Assembly: GCA_030248225.1 (NCBI GenBank)
Contig: JASANE010017431.1
Location: 42,618 to 106,617, forward strand
From: Trileptium ribeirensis
Lineage: Eukaryota > Nematoda > Enoplea > Enoplida > Thoracostomopsidae
Direction: 5' to 3'
Length of the DNA stretch: 64,000 nucleotides
Translations under genes and position numbers: made by a program
Notes under the pieces: model-generated
Told to the model about the DNA's origin: nothing
Databases searched by the model: none
Seen by the model: the letters and a program-made list of their open reading frames with translations, nothing else
Part shown: one piece after another, positions 1 to 12,190 of the stretch
Position numbering within the stretch: the stretch's first letter is position 1
Layout of the letters: each line of letters starts with the position of its first letter

Positions 1-1865
1 GATTACTTAGGTGGAAATATGAGAATTTGTGAAATTGTGAATTGTGGGTTCTATATTAGGATTGGAGAGTGATATATCCAAGATAGGGAGAATTAGAGGT
101 CTTCATACCAAAGATGGGTACCAATCCCTTTGTGCAAGAGAATATAGTAGTCACCCCTCGGGGATAATGAATATCCCCTTGAGGATGAAAAATACAAGGT
201 TGGACCTGCCCAAAAGTTGACATATACCTGCTCAAAACACTATAAAAATGATCCAAGGTTTCAGCAATCCATCATAATAACAATATCAAAGCCGGCTAAC
301 ATTTCCAGAAGCCTGACCAAAAGTCGTCAATATCAATACACTATCTCAAAAATAACTAGCTAACAGATACAAAACAGAAAAAATATTATTCAGTACATAA
401 AACTATCAACAGGTGCAGGAGTCACTAGTCTTCACCGAGAAGCTTTTTGACTGAAATTATTTTAACATAGGCTTACCTAATAAAATAAATTAAGCATTTT
501 GTGCAAATTAGTTTAAAACAAAAGCAACAAAACTAAAATTTTAGAAATTTAAAGTTTATGGAGCGATGTAATAAATAATTTTGTGAACTACGATTTTTAA
601 ACTGAAATTTATGGGATTTAGTACCCTGGAACCCTGGTAGTCTAGTAAACCCCTGAAACTTCTGGAATGTTCTGGAAGCTGGGCAATCCCCCATTGATTG
701 GATCCCACTAGCTAGGACCTCCCCGGATTTAAAATTAAGCCCAGTGAAATTTATTTAGTCAAAATAAAAATAAAATTTTTTGGTGATTTTGGACTTAAAC
801 CTCCCTAATGCAACTTAGCGTTATTTTATTTAGTTTGCTTGGGGAAGGGGTTGGATGGCGATTTTTCCTTATGTCGGCTATCGATTATAACAAAGAGGAC
901 GGGATTCGTCACCGAGAGATTGTGCGGTTCGAGGTGTGGCCAGTAGAATTCCGGTGGGACACTGGTTGCGGCGCGCGTATTTCTTTTTCGTGAGCGGTAC
1001 TAGTGCCTTATATTTTGCGATGCGGCGTGATTCTTGCTTGACTCTATTGCTCGAGTTCCAGATATTCGGTCAACAGACACGGATATATAAGGTTTGTTGC
1101 AACGTACGATAAAATATTAGAATACCGTTATTATGCCCGTGGTTTCCTTGAGGCACCAATTCAATAACTGTATTAGAATACCCGTACTATGCTCGGTGCT
1201 TGTTTTGAAACGCCTGGGCAATGATTAGTGGAAATGAAAAACAAAATAATTACATATAGCTAGTGAATGTAACGAGTGAAAATATGCAAATTATAAAATA
1301 AAAGTAAAATTTTAAATTTTGTATAAACTAAAATTTGGGGGAAGCATATAATAGGGATTTTTGTGAAAAATGATAAAAAATGGGATTTTAACCCGTGAAC
1401 CCTTTGCTAGCCTATAGGACCTTCGACACTTAGAGGAACCCCGATACTCGACAGCATTTATTTAGTTCAAGAATTTTTTAATTTTCCCCCTAGCTAAGTG
1501 ATAATAATTGTAATTATTTGAAAATTACTTAATTTTGGATCCAAATTTGGGATCGGAAGCTATACTGTTAAAACAGCTTAGAATGGTGTGCTCCGGGGAG
1601 ACAGTCTTAAAATTAAACTCACGTTTAGTATGGGACTCGTATAAGGACCTTAGCTTATGCTGAGACTACGATTTAGGTTAATATATCGAAAATGTCACAT
1701 AATGATTTAACTTTTTCCCCACAAGACATAGCATTCTCATAGATATAAAGGATTACTCCCTTGACGTTCCTAACACTTCGCGCCCTCAGAGTCTCAGAAA
1801 TCCGCTTTTCAGAAGTAGCGTAATGTAAATTGAGGCTCAGCACCACTCCCCCTTTCACCCGCGCA
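1..1865. other. Gene-free AT-rich stretch
   Basis: I see no convincing exon here; the open frames are short and lack recognisable motifs or codon structure. The only internal structure I can point to is an imperfect two-copy repeat with a ~56-bp period (starts near 1116 and 1172, sharing ATTAGAATAC). It lies just after a TATA-like ATATATAAGG near 1083. This could be a remnant of a transposon promoter, but nothing downstream supports a gene. Confidence 0.5.
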
Positions 1866-1869
1866 CGCG

Positions 1870-2005
1870 CCAAAGACGCGAGCAAAATGCTGCCAAATTG
1901 TAAAAAATTGGGGCACCAGGCAAAAATTAGTGAAAAATTGGCTAAAATTGCGGAGATCAGGCACAAATTGAATATATTGGCAAAATTTGGGACAAATTTT
2001 GATTT
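1870..2005. repeat. Phased A-tract island 1 (PATC-like)
   Basis: Runs of 3-6 A recur about every 10-11 bp: tract starts are at roughly 1872, 1884, 1895, 1902, 1922, 1933, 1944, 1965, 1982 and 1994. Spacers are G/C-containing words such as TTGG and GGCA. This matches the helical repeat and resembles periodic An/Tn clusters described in Caenorhabditis. A GC-rich word with several GCGC steps sits immediately upstream. No coding role is apparent. Confidence 0.55.
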
Positions 2006-2656
2006 CCAACAACTGCTATCTCTCCGGGGTTTCGGACCTACCTATATATGGCTAAAAAGTTCCATTGGATCATATTTGTATTATCTACGAATCGTGTTTT
2101 GACTGGAAATTCGAGGTGCAAAAGAACTATGTTGTACAAGTCCTTACCTTTGCTACTAAAAGTCACCTCGGATATCCTAAGAATTTAAACCTTCTGTATC
2201 ATTTAGTATTGCTAAAAACCGTTGAATAATTTTAAGTCCCAAGGTATCGTGCCTGGTACACTCTGCTGGTATCCACTTTCATTAAGCATTGAGCGATTTG
2301 TCAGCTATTGCTCAAAAAATTTACGAGTCCTAGGAAAAAAGTGCAAACACCAATACTTGTTCCATCAAGCAATACATGCGCGAATTTGGTTTTAGAACAG
2401 CGCTGCGATACGTAATTGGTGGTTGTAGCACGACAAGAGGATTAAAAGGATGATATTGCAGAAGACGGAAGCGCCATGTTCCTACTAAAGTGATATAGGC
2501 CGATTCCGTTCTGAGAGGTTGCCCGATTCCGACTGATGCACCGCACTGCTATGCCTTCTCCCACACGCCGCCGAAGACACCCGACCATATCTGCTAAGGC
2601 ACCAGACCGCTTTCCCGCTCTCGGAGCCTTATCGAACGCCTTCTCAGATGTAGCTC

Positions 2657-2794
2657 GATTTCCAATAAGGTTCCTCACAGTCCTTCCGTCTCAGCCCCAG
2701 CGTTCTCGCCGCACAGATGTAGGTGGATTTCCAATGAGGTTCCTCGCACTCCTTCCGTCGCTGCCACAGCGCTCTCGCCGTACACACGTGCAAA
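2657..2794. repeat. Two tandem 69-bp units
   Basis: GATTTCCAATRAGGTTCCTC starts at 2657 and again at 2726, and the two units stay alignable over about 69 bp. The period is a multiple of three, so both strands show 23-residue repeats in open frames. That is a by-product of the period and I do not call a gene. Confidence 0.6.
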
Positions 2795-2935
2795 TTTTCG
2801 CCAAAAAGATGCAAAAATTGGGAAAAATAAGCAAAAATCAGGGGAATAATCTGAAATTGGGGAAACATGCAGTATTGGCAGAAAAATCGCTGGCAAAAAT
2901 CGTATAAAATTAGCAAAAATTAAGAAAAATTTTTA
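2790..2935. repeat. Phased A-tract island 2 (PATC-like)
   Basis: This is the clearest of the A-tract islands. A-runs begin near 2792, 2803, 2813, 2823, 2833, 2844, 2854, 2863, 2882, 2895, 2906 and 2925, a spacing close to 10.2 bp. As with island 1 it abuts a GC-richer stretch with CGCC words. Phased A-tracts of this kind produce intrinsic DNA curvature. Confidence 0.6.
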
Positions 2936-3459
2936 TTTAAAAAATTTTTGAAAATTATTGCCATTTTTACGACCTGCCTCACCCGGAGTACTCACTTCCG
3001 CACGTTTGCATTTTTTGTATCTTTCAAAGGATCAAACCAAATTGTGACCCGGCACTCCCGTGGAGCGTGCTGACAACAATGGTGTAATATATTAATAATT
3101 TATTAATAATAATAATAATTTTATTTGCTACACAAAACACAATGATAGTGTACCGGAAACCGCTCTCCACCAGTTTTGGGTCCCGAGTGCATAATTTGTG
3201 TTTTTAGTATTTAATTTCCAACCCTTTTTCACAATTTCCAACAACTTGGGTTGTTACAAAGGACATTCTCAGCGATTTATAAATATATTTTTACTGCTTA
3301 CGAAACTAACTAACCATCAAAACCATGTAGCTCCAATAATTTATTTTACCTTTATATACGATACGCGCTTATGCTCCAAGGTTTCAGCAGGGGTTGCCGG
3401 GTAGGGTGTGGTCATCAGTACGGTACTGTTAGGGGAGACCCCACCCACATATGTTCCAA

Positions 3460-3560
3460 CTTCACCAAATTTTTGTCGATTTAACGCTATTTTCGCTAAT
3501 TTTGCCACAATTTTCGGCGATTTTACCGCAATTTCTGTTAACTTTGCTAAACGCCGCGCG
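3460..3560. repeat. Phased T-tract island 3 (PATC-like)
   Basis: The same ~10-bp phasing as islands 1 and 2, in the opposite orientation (T-runs). Runs of ATTTT or AATTT recur seven or eight times in register, separated by CGCT, GCCA, CGGCG or ACCGC. A GC-rich segment (GCCGCGCGCCGGG) follows directly. Confidence 0.55.
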
Positions 3561-3794
3561 CCGGGTATAGGGTGGAATAATGGCCGGAGGGAGCGGCGCG
3601 CAAGGGCGGGTGGCGAGTACGTTGGCAGCTTCAGTGGTAGGCCAGGGCCCCAGGAGAGAGTCCGAACGGCACCCCTAGTGATACATATAGTTGTTATCAA
3701 TTTCCTTAATGGAAGCATTATTTGGGTCATGTCAAGCACCTAGCGTATTATGCCAAGTTTTTCTTTCTCGAATAATCGATTAAGTTTTCGTCTT

Positions 3795-3895
3795 GCGAAA
3801 GCTTGCGGCTAAGTTTAAGCCTTAGTCTAAGATTTATCGTAGATCTAAGCCTAAGCCACAGGCTGAGCCTAAGATTAGCCTGTTCTCGCAATTCA
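3795..3895. repeat. Degenerate CTAAGC/TTAGGC hexamer cluster
   Basis: Words such as CTAAGCCTAAGCC, GAGCCTAAG and GCCTTAGTCTAAG are packed in about 100 bp. The GCCTAA/TTAGGC hexamer is the nematode telomere unit, but here it is degenerate. The same words form the core of the dispersed MITE-2 family in this window, so this is more likely an old MITE-2 core than a telomere remnant. Confidence 0.4.
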
Positions 3896-3899
3896 ACTT

Positions 3900-5357
3900 T
3901 GAAATTTTACCTTTGTGCTGCTTGTCAAGTGTTTCCCCTTTGGTAATGATCCTGTTTCGTGATACAAACGAAATACCTAAATCTAAATCCATACTGAATG
4001 TATTTTTATTGGACCCTTTTAATTTGGCAACATGGTCGAATTTATTGTTCATTACGCTTCGCAGCTTTGCACGTTATGCAATGTACAAACAGCCTAAATG
4101 TGCAGATTAACCGAAACGAATCTTATATTTCATGTTCAGCCAACAGATCTGCATCTGCGAATATAAGAAAAATTCGCGTATTTTCACGTTTGATCCAGGT
4201 TAAGTTGTTCATTGGGTATTATGTTATATTACGTTGCTACTAGTTTCCATCCTGACGTTTCCTTACATGTTGTTGGACAGTTCCAATTTTACTCAGGTTG
4301 GTTTAGTTGTTGTTTTCTATCGCGGTGTTAACGGCTGTAAATTGCTGTCTTTACTTTGTCTACTTATGCTTCAAAGCCGACCGTCTCCAACACTACTGTC
4401 TAATGACACCTCTGCTTGCTTTGGCTGCTTTTAGCACAGCTGTCTGTTTTTCTTACTACTGCGGTAATATGACATATAATTTTGGTCTATTATAATAGTT
4501 TGATGTTTGATGATAGATTTCAAAAAACCAGCGACCATCAGGCTGTCGGTCGTAACGTTTGGCCGATGCCCAACACTACTGTACATTGTGGGACATTGCG
4601 AGACATCACGCCAATTCAGCTTATCGTGTACTGTACGTTTATACGTGTTGTTGTTTATGAACAGTAAATGCTCCGGGTATCTCCGAAACGATTAATGTCA
4701 CAAGGCCCGGATTCCAGTATCCAGACGATGGGACCAGACGAAATACACGTTAACGTTTGCATAGAATCACTAAAAACGGCCTAGAATTAAACCAGATGGA
4801 GCTGGGTACAATATAGCTCTTTGCTGGAGTTTAAGGTCGATTATCGTGTAAAAAATCCTTTCCTCATGTAAGAATTGACGCCACTACAAAGTGTGATTGT
4901 TTTATATATACTATTTCAAGAACATTGAAGTGATTACAGCAACATTCGGGAGCTCAAAGTTTTAAAGTAGAAATCTGGCTGTTTCCAGAATGTTTCCGTT
5001 TGTCTTAAATTTTATCGTTAATCATGTAATGGTTTAAGCTACAGCAGCTTTTATGTTTTCAGACAGCTATTTATAATTGCTTTAAAATAAAGTTCTGAAA
5101 TTGGTAGAATATTCCACAGCGTGACGGTAACACAAGAACGCAAACAAAAACTTTCTGGATATTATAAACTGTCTAAAATTTGTAAAACATACAAGTTATG
5201 ACCATGTACGTTGACGTGGTTCTTACGACACCTACGCTGCACGCAGTATTTATCGAGCTACCAGTTTTAACTGCACAATCAGTATTTCTATTTGAGCTTA
5301 GCAAATATAAACACTTATTTTTAGTAAATTTCTGTATTCCTCGTTGAACAATACATT
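3900..5357. other. No gene seen
   Basis: Short open frames only (up to about 80 codons), with no motif, no paired splice sites in phase and no recognisable repeat family. Confidence 0.45.
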
Positions 5358-5381
5358 ATAGGGACACAGTAGTGTCCCTAT
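5358..5381. repeat. Perfect 10-bp-stem hairpin
   Basis: ATAGGGACAC and GTGTCCCTAT flank a four-base AGTA loop with no mismatch. It is isolated, with no adjacent gene to terminate. Confidence 0.6.
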
Positions 5382-6523
5382 CATATGTTTTGTGCCAATA
5401 CTGGTGCATTTTTAACTAACATGTTAGGGATTTTTTAAAACACATATGGTTAATGTCCTTTAGAGGTATGATTTTTAAGAGGCACAGTTTGGGGTCAGTT
5501 TTGGAAATAGTCCAATTTGACTATTTATTTTTATTATTTCGACCGAGAGGACACATGGTTTACCGAACGAACAGAGTGCATTAAACGTTAGGGAAACTTT
5601 GAGGACACGTTTTGAATGAATAGAGATTTGTTTGGGACGCCGAGTCAATTTCCACAAACACATACTTTGGTGAATGGAATAGGCATGTGGATGTCGACAT
5701 TTCGTTCCGTATCCGTTTCTCATTTTCATTTCATGGATAACAGCAAAGAAGGGCTGTTGTTTATTTATATCACTAAATAAATTCGACATAGTTACTCGAA
5801 TAGCTTCCAGGTATCTTCGTCAGTAGCTAGATTTTGTTACAATTTGTGCATAGTATAGCCTTGAACGCTGTATATTAGTTTGAAGAACTAAAACCACAGG
5901 GGCAGTCGAGGACCTTCGGGTAAGTCTTGGGCCTGCGCAGGAGGAATGATCCGGCTAGCGGGGGAGGGTGCCTCTTTCTAAACCATTTCCGTTGAACCTG
6001 GAGCTTAGCCAAAGAGGGAGGCACGAGGTCGCGCACACCCGTGCAACCATCGGACCATGACGAAAAGGCGTAATACGTACGCCAAATCAGATTACGCTCT
6101 GCTCCGCCAAGCAAATAGTGTGTCCCCAATTCCCCAATGCGGAATGTTATGGCTACGCCTCTGCGCTCTGTTCAGTTTAGTTCCTCCGATAACAAGTTAC
6201 GACCGGCTCTCAGTCTCCAAGTAAAAGACTTTACGATTCCTATCATACACCACATGGAAAAAACACAAACCGCCAAATGAACTATATTATATGTATAGCC
6301 AATCCGATGAAATTTCCGCTGTTCTCTTATTTTTGCAGAATACTGTGCTATACGTCACTTGTTTCAATTATGTATGTTTGTTGTCCTAGAAAAGTGCTCT
6401 TAAAAGCCTACCTCAACTTTGCCAGATATACTAGACTCTGCTGAGCTAGCCTGTTCAGACATGCCGAACTCGGTTCTACCGCCAAGCCAAGCTTAGAGAC
6501 CAACTTTTTTACCTGGATTATAT
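5382..6523. other. No gene seen; GC-rich patch 5880-6180
   Basis: The first 500 bases are AT-rich. About 5880-6180 is clearly GC-richer, with an 84-codon minus-strand open frame rich in Pro, Arg and Ser that matches nothing I recognise. The patch may be a piece of a retrotransposon untranslated region or LTR, which is a guess. Confidence 0.35.
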
Positions 6524-6948
6524 TGCGGCGTTTACGTTGTAAACGACCCCCATGTGCAAGATTTATCCACAAATAGTGTCTCTTCCACCATCAATTATAT
6601 GGTGTCTTGAACACCATAGTGTTTCTGATGGTAATTTCAGATAGTATACATAGGTAGTGTAGTGTCGATAATAGTATGGTGTAGACTACACCATATATTT
6701 TATATGGTTTTAGCTACACCATGCTGTTATTTACACGCAATATATAATGGGTTTGTGTATGTTGCCTTTGACACTGTCAGCAAAAAACAATAAGTAGATT
6801 AAGACACTATAGCTACGCTGATGGCGCCTCATACACCATCTATTGCACTATATAGTGTAGGTATATATCGTATACCACTGGATGGTGTGGTACAGACCAT
6901 TGTGGGACAAAATTTTCACATGGGGTCCTTTATACCGTAAACGCCGCA
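6524..6948. mobile_element. MITE-1 copy A
   Basis: A non-coding element with terminal inverted repeats. The left end reads TGCGGCGTTTACGTTGTAAA and the right end reads CCGTAAACGCCGCA; the inner parts of the TIRs also pair (CCCCATGTG with CACATGGGG). It is flanked by the direct trinucleotide TAT (6521-6523 and 6949-6951). The interior is full of short GGTGT, ACACC and TAGTGTAG words in both orientations. A second copy lies at 12191-12700. Three-base target duplications of the TWA/TTA type fit PIF/Harbinger-like elements; that family call is an inference. Confidence 0.8.
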
Positions 6949-6951
6949 TAT

Positions 6952-9294
6952 ATCGTATTATAAACTATTTGATGATAACACTAACAAATGGGTGTCAATG
7001 TTAAATGATCGAATTCCATTATCATATTTTGAACCTAATTTAACCCTGAATCTAAAGATTGTCTTGTGACCTTGTAAAAGGAGTAATACAAGGTAACAAT
7101 TCTACGATGTAACATGCAAAATGCATATATTTATTCATGTAAAACTTTGGAAACAATGTTTCAAAACTTAAGTCAATGTTCGCTATGTGTTTCAAAATAC
7201 GTTTTAATGCTAATACCTTTGTCACACAGGTTTTTCAGAACTCTAACCGTTATAATAGCCACAAAAACATATGCCGACTGCCAACGTATCGAGGAAAGCA
7301 TATAAAGATATATATCACAGTCTAGTCTATAAAGTTGAACAAAGCGACTTCATTATCAAAAAATATATTATGATAACAATACAAGCCTGGCTTACACATG
7401 ATTATTGTTTCGTTTTTTCAGAGAGTATATATCAGCATTATACAGGTTTGTTCAATGTATAAAAAACATTTGCCATGGAATACATTGAAGTGTGGAAATT
7501 TTTAAATGCCAATTTCAGACATAGGTATTCAACCAAAGCACACATTAATTGTATTTATAAAAAGTATAACAAATTTTAATATAAAAATCTCAAGCAGAAA
7601 ACTGAATTGGTCTACCCTATTTTAACCACTATATATACAGCATACATGCTCATAGAAGGTATTATCCACCTGAGGTGCCAGATCCCTCCCCTCGGTGCGA
7701 TGTGCCGTTCCCAGGTCAACCTATCACCATCCCTCCCTCGGGCCACAGATAATTCTACCCGTGTCAAACACATAGGCACCAAGGCTGCCTCTGACCGGCT
7801 AATTCCGTACTAGGCAGGTCAAAGTTTAACCCCCATCCCCGGCGGCCATGGCTACATCCTTAGAACTTCAGTCTTTAAGCATGCATGATATACAAACTAT
7901 CGTAAATATCAAAATATTTTACCAGATTTCATTGAACTATTTTAAATCCCTGTAACTCACAGGCAATGCCATGCCTTTACTGCCATTTAGTGTATTGATA
8001 CTTTACTAAATAAAATAAGACCCTTAACGCGGCTTATATTTTAGCAGTTAGCATGTGTTTTTGTTTTTAACAGCTTTTTTGCTATAACAGTTACGCTTCT
8101 GAAAAACCTTGTGTGACAGCGGTATTAGTATTTAAACGTATTTGGAAACACGTAGCAAACATCAACTTAAACTTTGTTAACATTGTTTTCAAAATTTTAC
8201 ATGAATAAACATATGCATTTTACATATTACGTCGTAGCATTGTTACCTTATATTTACATATATTTCAAAAAATTTAGAATAGGAATTAGGCAGGTAAGGT
8301 TGCCCATTTTTGGTTAGGGGGTGGAAATACAGTTACAGCTAGTCGAATAGACGCGTTCTGTTTCCCCATAGCTCCGTGGGGGTACAATCACAATAATAGG
8401 GGAATTTGAAAGGTGCTTCTTACTTTGGCCCACTGAAGGATACAAACCGAATCCGCCTTAGCGAAATGCTGTAACAATATTTTCGTCTTTCTCAAACTTT
8501 TCATTCATACGTTGTATCAAATACGAAAGGAGCCATAAATGCAAATTGGTTAACGATATGCTTGATAAATTCTGTAAGATAATGGATATATAACTATTAT
8601 GGGTTCAGTTTTAGTCTAGGCTGTCGTTGTCGTCGAATCGCTCTGCAAAACCACCAATCGACTTGCTGTTTAAAGACTAGGGGTAGGTTTCACTTCGACG
8701 CGTGAATATTAAATAAATATATTAGGTCATAAAATAGGAAACCCACTAATTTAACCCGTAAATATTAAAACAATTTCTAAAGATCCATACAGTTGCGCTA
8801 TTATAAAAGTGTAATTATGCAACGAATCGCAAAAAATGGTGGCCATTTCTAGAAGCAACAATATCTCTTTAAGACATACCAAATTTTAATTGAATTAGGT
8901 GAATGGATGCGTAGCAAAGTAAGTTCATATGTAGATCAAAAATGCTAAAATCAGGTAATGCCACTTAATTCTATCAATTACTCAAAAACTCTTTCTTTCT
9001 CAAATTTAAAAATGCATTACTGTATTTGACTATTTGAATGGCGAGTAGTTTTTGACGGAAGGCTGTTTTAGACCCATTGGGATCTCATTTGGATCCATCG
9101 GAGAAACCACTCCCACCAGCCGCTGGTGAGTTGTGATTATCGCCAAGTGTATTATCAAGTATTTACACTAGCAATGTGTACTTTAATTAAATGATACAAG
9201 GTACATTTGCTAATTCTAATTGGGAATACCAAAAAGTGAATAAAAATACAACCTATTCTGGTGTGATATATATATATTATTGGTCAGTATATCA
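6952..9294. other. No gene seen; GC-rich patch 7680-7860
   Basis: AT-rich, with stop codons dense in all frames. The 7680-7860 patch is GC-richer, with several CCCTCCC-type words. I found no tRNA-like B box and no recognised protein in it. Confidence 0.45.
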
Positions 9295-9435
9295 ATCAAC
9301 ATTAGCTACTTTTAATATGATATGGTCAGCTCGGTTTGGCTTCGCTCGCAACCGAAAAATTAGCAGAGCCTCGGATCCAACTTCTTGTTTCTTCCAAAGA
9401 CTGGTGGACAAAAGTAATCAACATTAGCTACTTTT
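9295..9435. repeat. Solo unit of the 122-bp satellite
   Basis: One full unit plus a few flanking bases of the repeat tandemly arrayed at 13816-14532. It begins ACTTTTAATATGATATGG at 9308, and the unit start recurs at 9430. A few differences from the array (for example GGCTTCGCTCG for GGCTCGGCTCG) are shared with one internal array unit. Confidence 0.85.
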
Positions 9436-9537
9436 GTAACAGCCCGAAATTTTAGGGATTTCAACAAGACATCTGAATCGGGAAAATCAACTAAGATCAA
9501 AAGTTTGGAAAATGGGTATGACGGGCGATCGGATACC

Positions 9538-9637
9538 GGTGGAGCGTGACTTGGATACTATATTGTGTATCGTTCGTTGCTGTTATAAAAATAAAGATGT
9601 ACTATAATTGTGATTTGTCATATCGTCACGCTCCACC
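9538..9637. repeat. 13-bp inverted repeat flanking 74 bp
   Basis: GGTGGAGCGTGAC at 9538-9550 is matched by its exact complement GTCACGCTCCACC at 9625-9637. A related word (CCCGTGGAGCGTG) occurs near 3055, so this may be the end of an unrecognised short element family. Confidence 0.55.
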
Positions 9638-10880
9638 CGCCCGAGGTGCACGGGGTGATTTTGGCATCACAACGGAATAATAGGACTCCCAACTGGAGGT
9701 ATCCGGTCGACCCATAAAGGATGATTTCATGCTGTTATATATGTCTATATATATATTGATAATGTGTTGCGCTGGAAATCTTGCTTTATTTTATTTTTAT
9801 GGTAATACTGCGTGCCAGGATGGGTTGGGGGCGTTGTGCAGAATCTTTACCAAAAGGCAAACGGAATTTTTGTTGGCATTCGGACCGTAAGGACCTATCC
9901 TGGCATGCAGCGACGGTTTAAATGGATCAGGGAGCGAAACAAGATATAAAATCTACGAGAAAGAAAAGTGACAAATTTATCCGAAATATTCAATTGTGGG
10001 GGTCTTTTTGAAATACAAAATTTTAATAGTTTCCGATTCCTAAGGCCAGGTAGACTTACTACGCTACCAACAGGGCCTCCCAAGGTTTCCAAATTTCGCG
10101 TGCGGGTCAACTTATTCCCCGCTCGTCACTACTTGGGAACCCCTAACTAAGCGTTTAAACACCCAATTTTCAACGACCTAAATCTCAGTCAAAATAACCA
10201 AAACTCCCCAATTTTTCGATCCCCACACCTTCAGAGGGTCTTACCCTAACTATCTTACCGAAAACCGGGACTACCTAACTTAACCGGTCCGAGCAGGACC
10301 TTGATAACCCTCCCGGGACACCAAAATTGCTCACAAAATGGCCTCTAACAGGCCACCCATTGGTCCTACACTAAAAATTCCACTTTTATCAGTAGGCGAC
10401 CAGCCAGGGCATGAACCCGGTCCCACCCCCGGCCGCCTACCGTTTTCCGTTGATCCGCTATCATAGGAAACGTGGTAGAATCTTGATACAAATCCGGCGC
10501 CCTGGGCGCTCGTATATTTTGCCGTCTCAAAATTGTCGCGCCGGCCAGCGCGAGGTTTTTCTTTTGTTGGCACTCGTCGGCCACCCTGTAGTTAAGTTGT
10601 TATTATTGCCGGCGGCTTTCTGTGGGCTTGTGTAAATGGACATCGCTCTGACATACATAGCTTTAACTTTGCCCGCCAGCTCAGCGTATTCGTACATGTA
10701 CATTGGTGTTGTTACTATATATATATATATGGTTGTGTTGATAAGCTGCAGCGGCTAGTTATATTAGTGTAATTTTGAAAGTTTTATGCCACCCGCGCTT
10801 GTGCTCTCGACTCTATTGATTTTAAAATTTGCTGGTTTTGGGACTTTAAAGTGGTCTAGCAAAGAAAGGGGGGCACAATA
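9638..10880. other. No gene seen; GC-rich 10060-10600
   Basis: Between about 10060 and 10600 base composition rises to near balanced and several 60-80-codon frames overlap on both strands. None carries a motif I recognise. The patch resembles degraded retrotransposon sequence more than a host gene. Confidence 0.35.
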
Positions 10881-11085
10881 GGGGTATATAAGGAGAAGGC
10901 CCGACGCAGCGTCGGAGCCAGTCGAGCGTTAGCACAGACCAAGTGGTCTGTTTTTCTTTGTAAGGATGCACCATGCTCCCGTAAGTGCAGTCCCAATAAA
11001 CCAATAAAGTTGCACGCTGAAGGGTCCTCAAAAATTTAAAGTCTCGACTGGTTCCCCGCTCGCCGGGTCGCCATTTTTAGACCTG
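10881..11085. mobile_element. Possible LTR / primer-binding-site patch
   Basis: On the + strand a TATA-like GTATATAAGG (about 10884) is followed by a GC-rich leader, then AATAAACCAATAAAG near 10995, the order seen in an LTR (promoter, R, polyadenylation signal). Around 11060-11080 the minus strand reads TGGCGACCCGGCGAGCGG. It begins TGG and looks like a tRNA-complementary primer-binding site, which would imply a minus-strand element instead. The two readings conflict and I cannot define two LTRs. Confidence 0.25.
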
Positions 11086-11368
11086 GGGGCGAAATTTTTA
11101 TTAGTAATGTGAAAGGGGCAGGAGGAATACACATGGGGAAGGGGGAAGGACATCGGGACACGGGAGGGGTAAGGCGTTGAAGCAAAGTGTTCTTAGGAAT
11201 AAAAATTTTCAGTAGCGTGTTGACCTGGAGGCAGCCGCTCAGGCAGGAGTGAGTTGAACATTAATAAGGATCCGCGCTAGGCTTCCCATCAAATTTCGAG
11301 CCTTGATCCCTGAGCGTTTCAGCAATTCGTTCTCCGTAAGGTCGTTTTAGAAAACCCAGTCTTCCAGG

Positions 11369-11384
11369 CCGTTTTAGACACGGT
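11369..11384. repeat. CCGTTTTAGACACGGT motif, copy 1
   Basis: Imperfect inverted repeat (ACCG/CGGT type ends). Exact copies occur at 11793-11808 and 12792-12807. The first two are also both preceded by CAGG and followed by AGA. The three sit in a 1.4-kb stretch around MITE-1 copy B. Confidence 0.6.
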
Positions 11385-11792
11385 AGAAGACTGTAACAAT
11401 TTTCATCAAACAGTTTACGATCCCGCCACAAATTGGCACTATAAAACAATTCTGATTTTTCCAATGACCTTCAAGGGGCAATGGAGCTTCTTTCGATCGG
11501 TGCTCCTTCCGTGCTCGCTTTCGAAGTCGTAGCTTGAGCCGAGCTTAAGTCATAGGAAAATATATAAGAACTACTCCAGGTCGCACGACTTAAAGACCCA
11601 GTTATTGGGTAAACAGAGCAAGCGGTCCGCTCGGGACGGACGCAGTCATTTGCACGCGTGGAGCATGTTGAAAGAAATTAAGGACGGAACCCCTGACGCT
11701 AGTCCCCGAAATTCGAGCTTCTACTCTGAGATTCGTTCCGCTCCGAACAAAATTTTAGTCAATTAACCCCAAAAATCCAGACGGGTCTCAGG

Positions 11793-11808
11793 CCGTTTTA
11801 GACACGGT
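11793..11808. repeat. CCGTTTTAGACACGGT motif, copy 2
   Basis: Second exact copy, 424 bases after the first and in the same orientation. Confidence 0.6.
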
Positions 11809-12190
11809 AGAGCACCCCGTCACGCATTTTACAATGTAACAACTATCGGTGAGTCGATACGGCCGCTCCACAGGGAGCTACGTATCAGGACCTCTCGTGT
11901 GTTGTTTCCCCTCTCCTCACGATTTTGCAAACCTATTAGTCTAACAATACAGGGGTATCCGAAGTGTTTTAAAACCTAAAACGTCACTGCTTTTCTTTGG
12001 TTCTCAAACTAGGCATTTCGTTGGGGGCACGGCAGCACGCGTCATATTTGTGCTTGCAAATGACTGCGGACCCCCATCCAAATCAAACACACTCATAGGG
12101 ACGAATTACCAGATTGTGAAGGGAGACGGAGTCAGCTGCGATGGATAGCTGAACGGAATTTTGTGTAGATTCTTGTGATCGCACCCGTTA

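Noticed and set aside
3795..3895. Interstitial telomere
   Set aside because: The hexamers are degenerate and match the MITE-2 core arrangement better than a tandem telomere tract.
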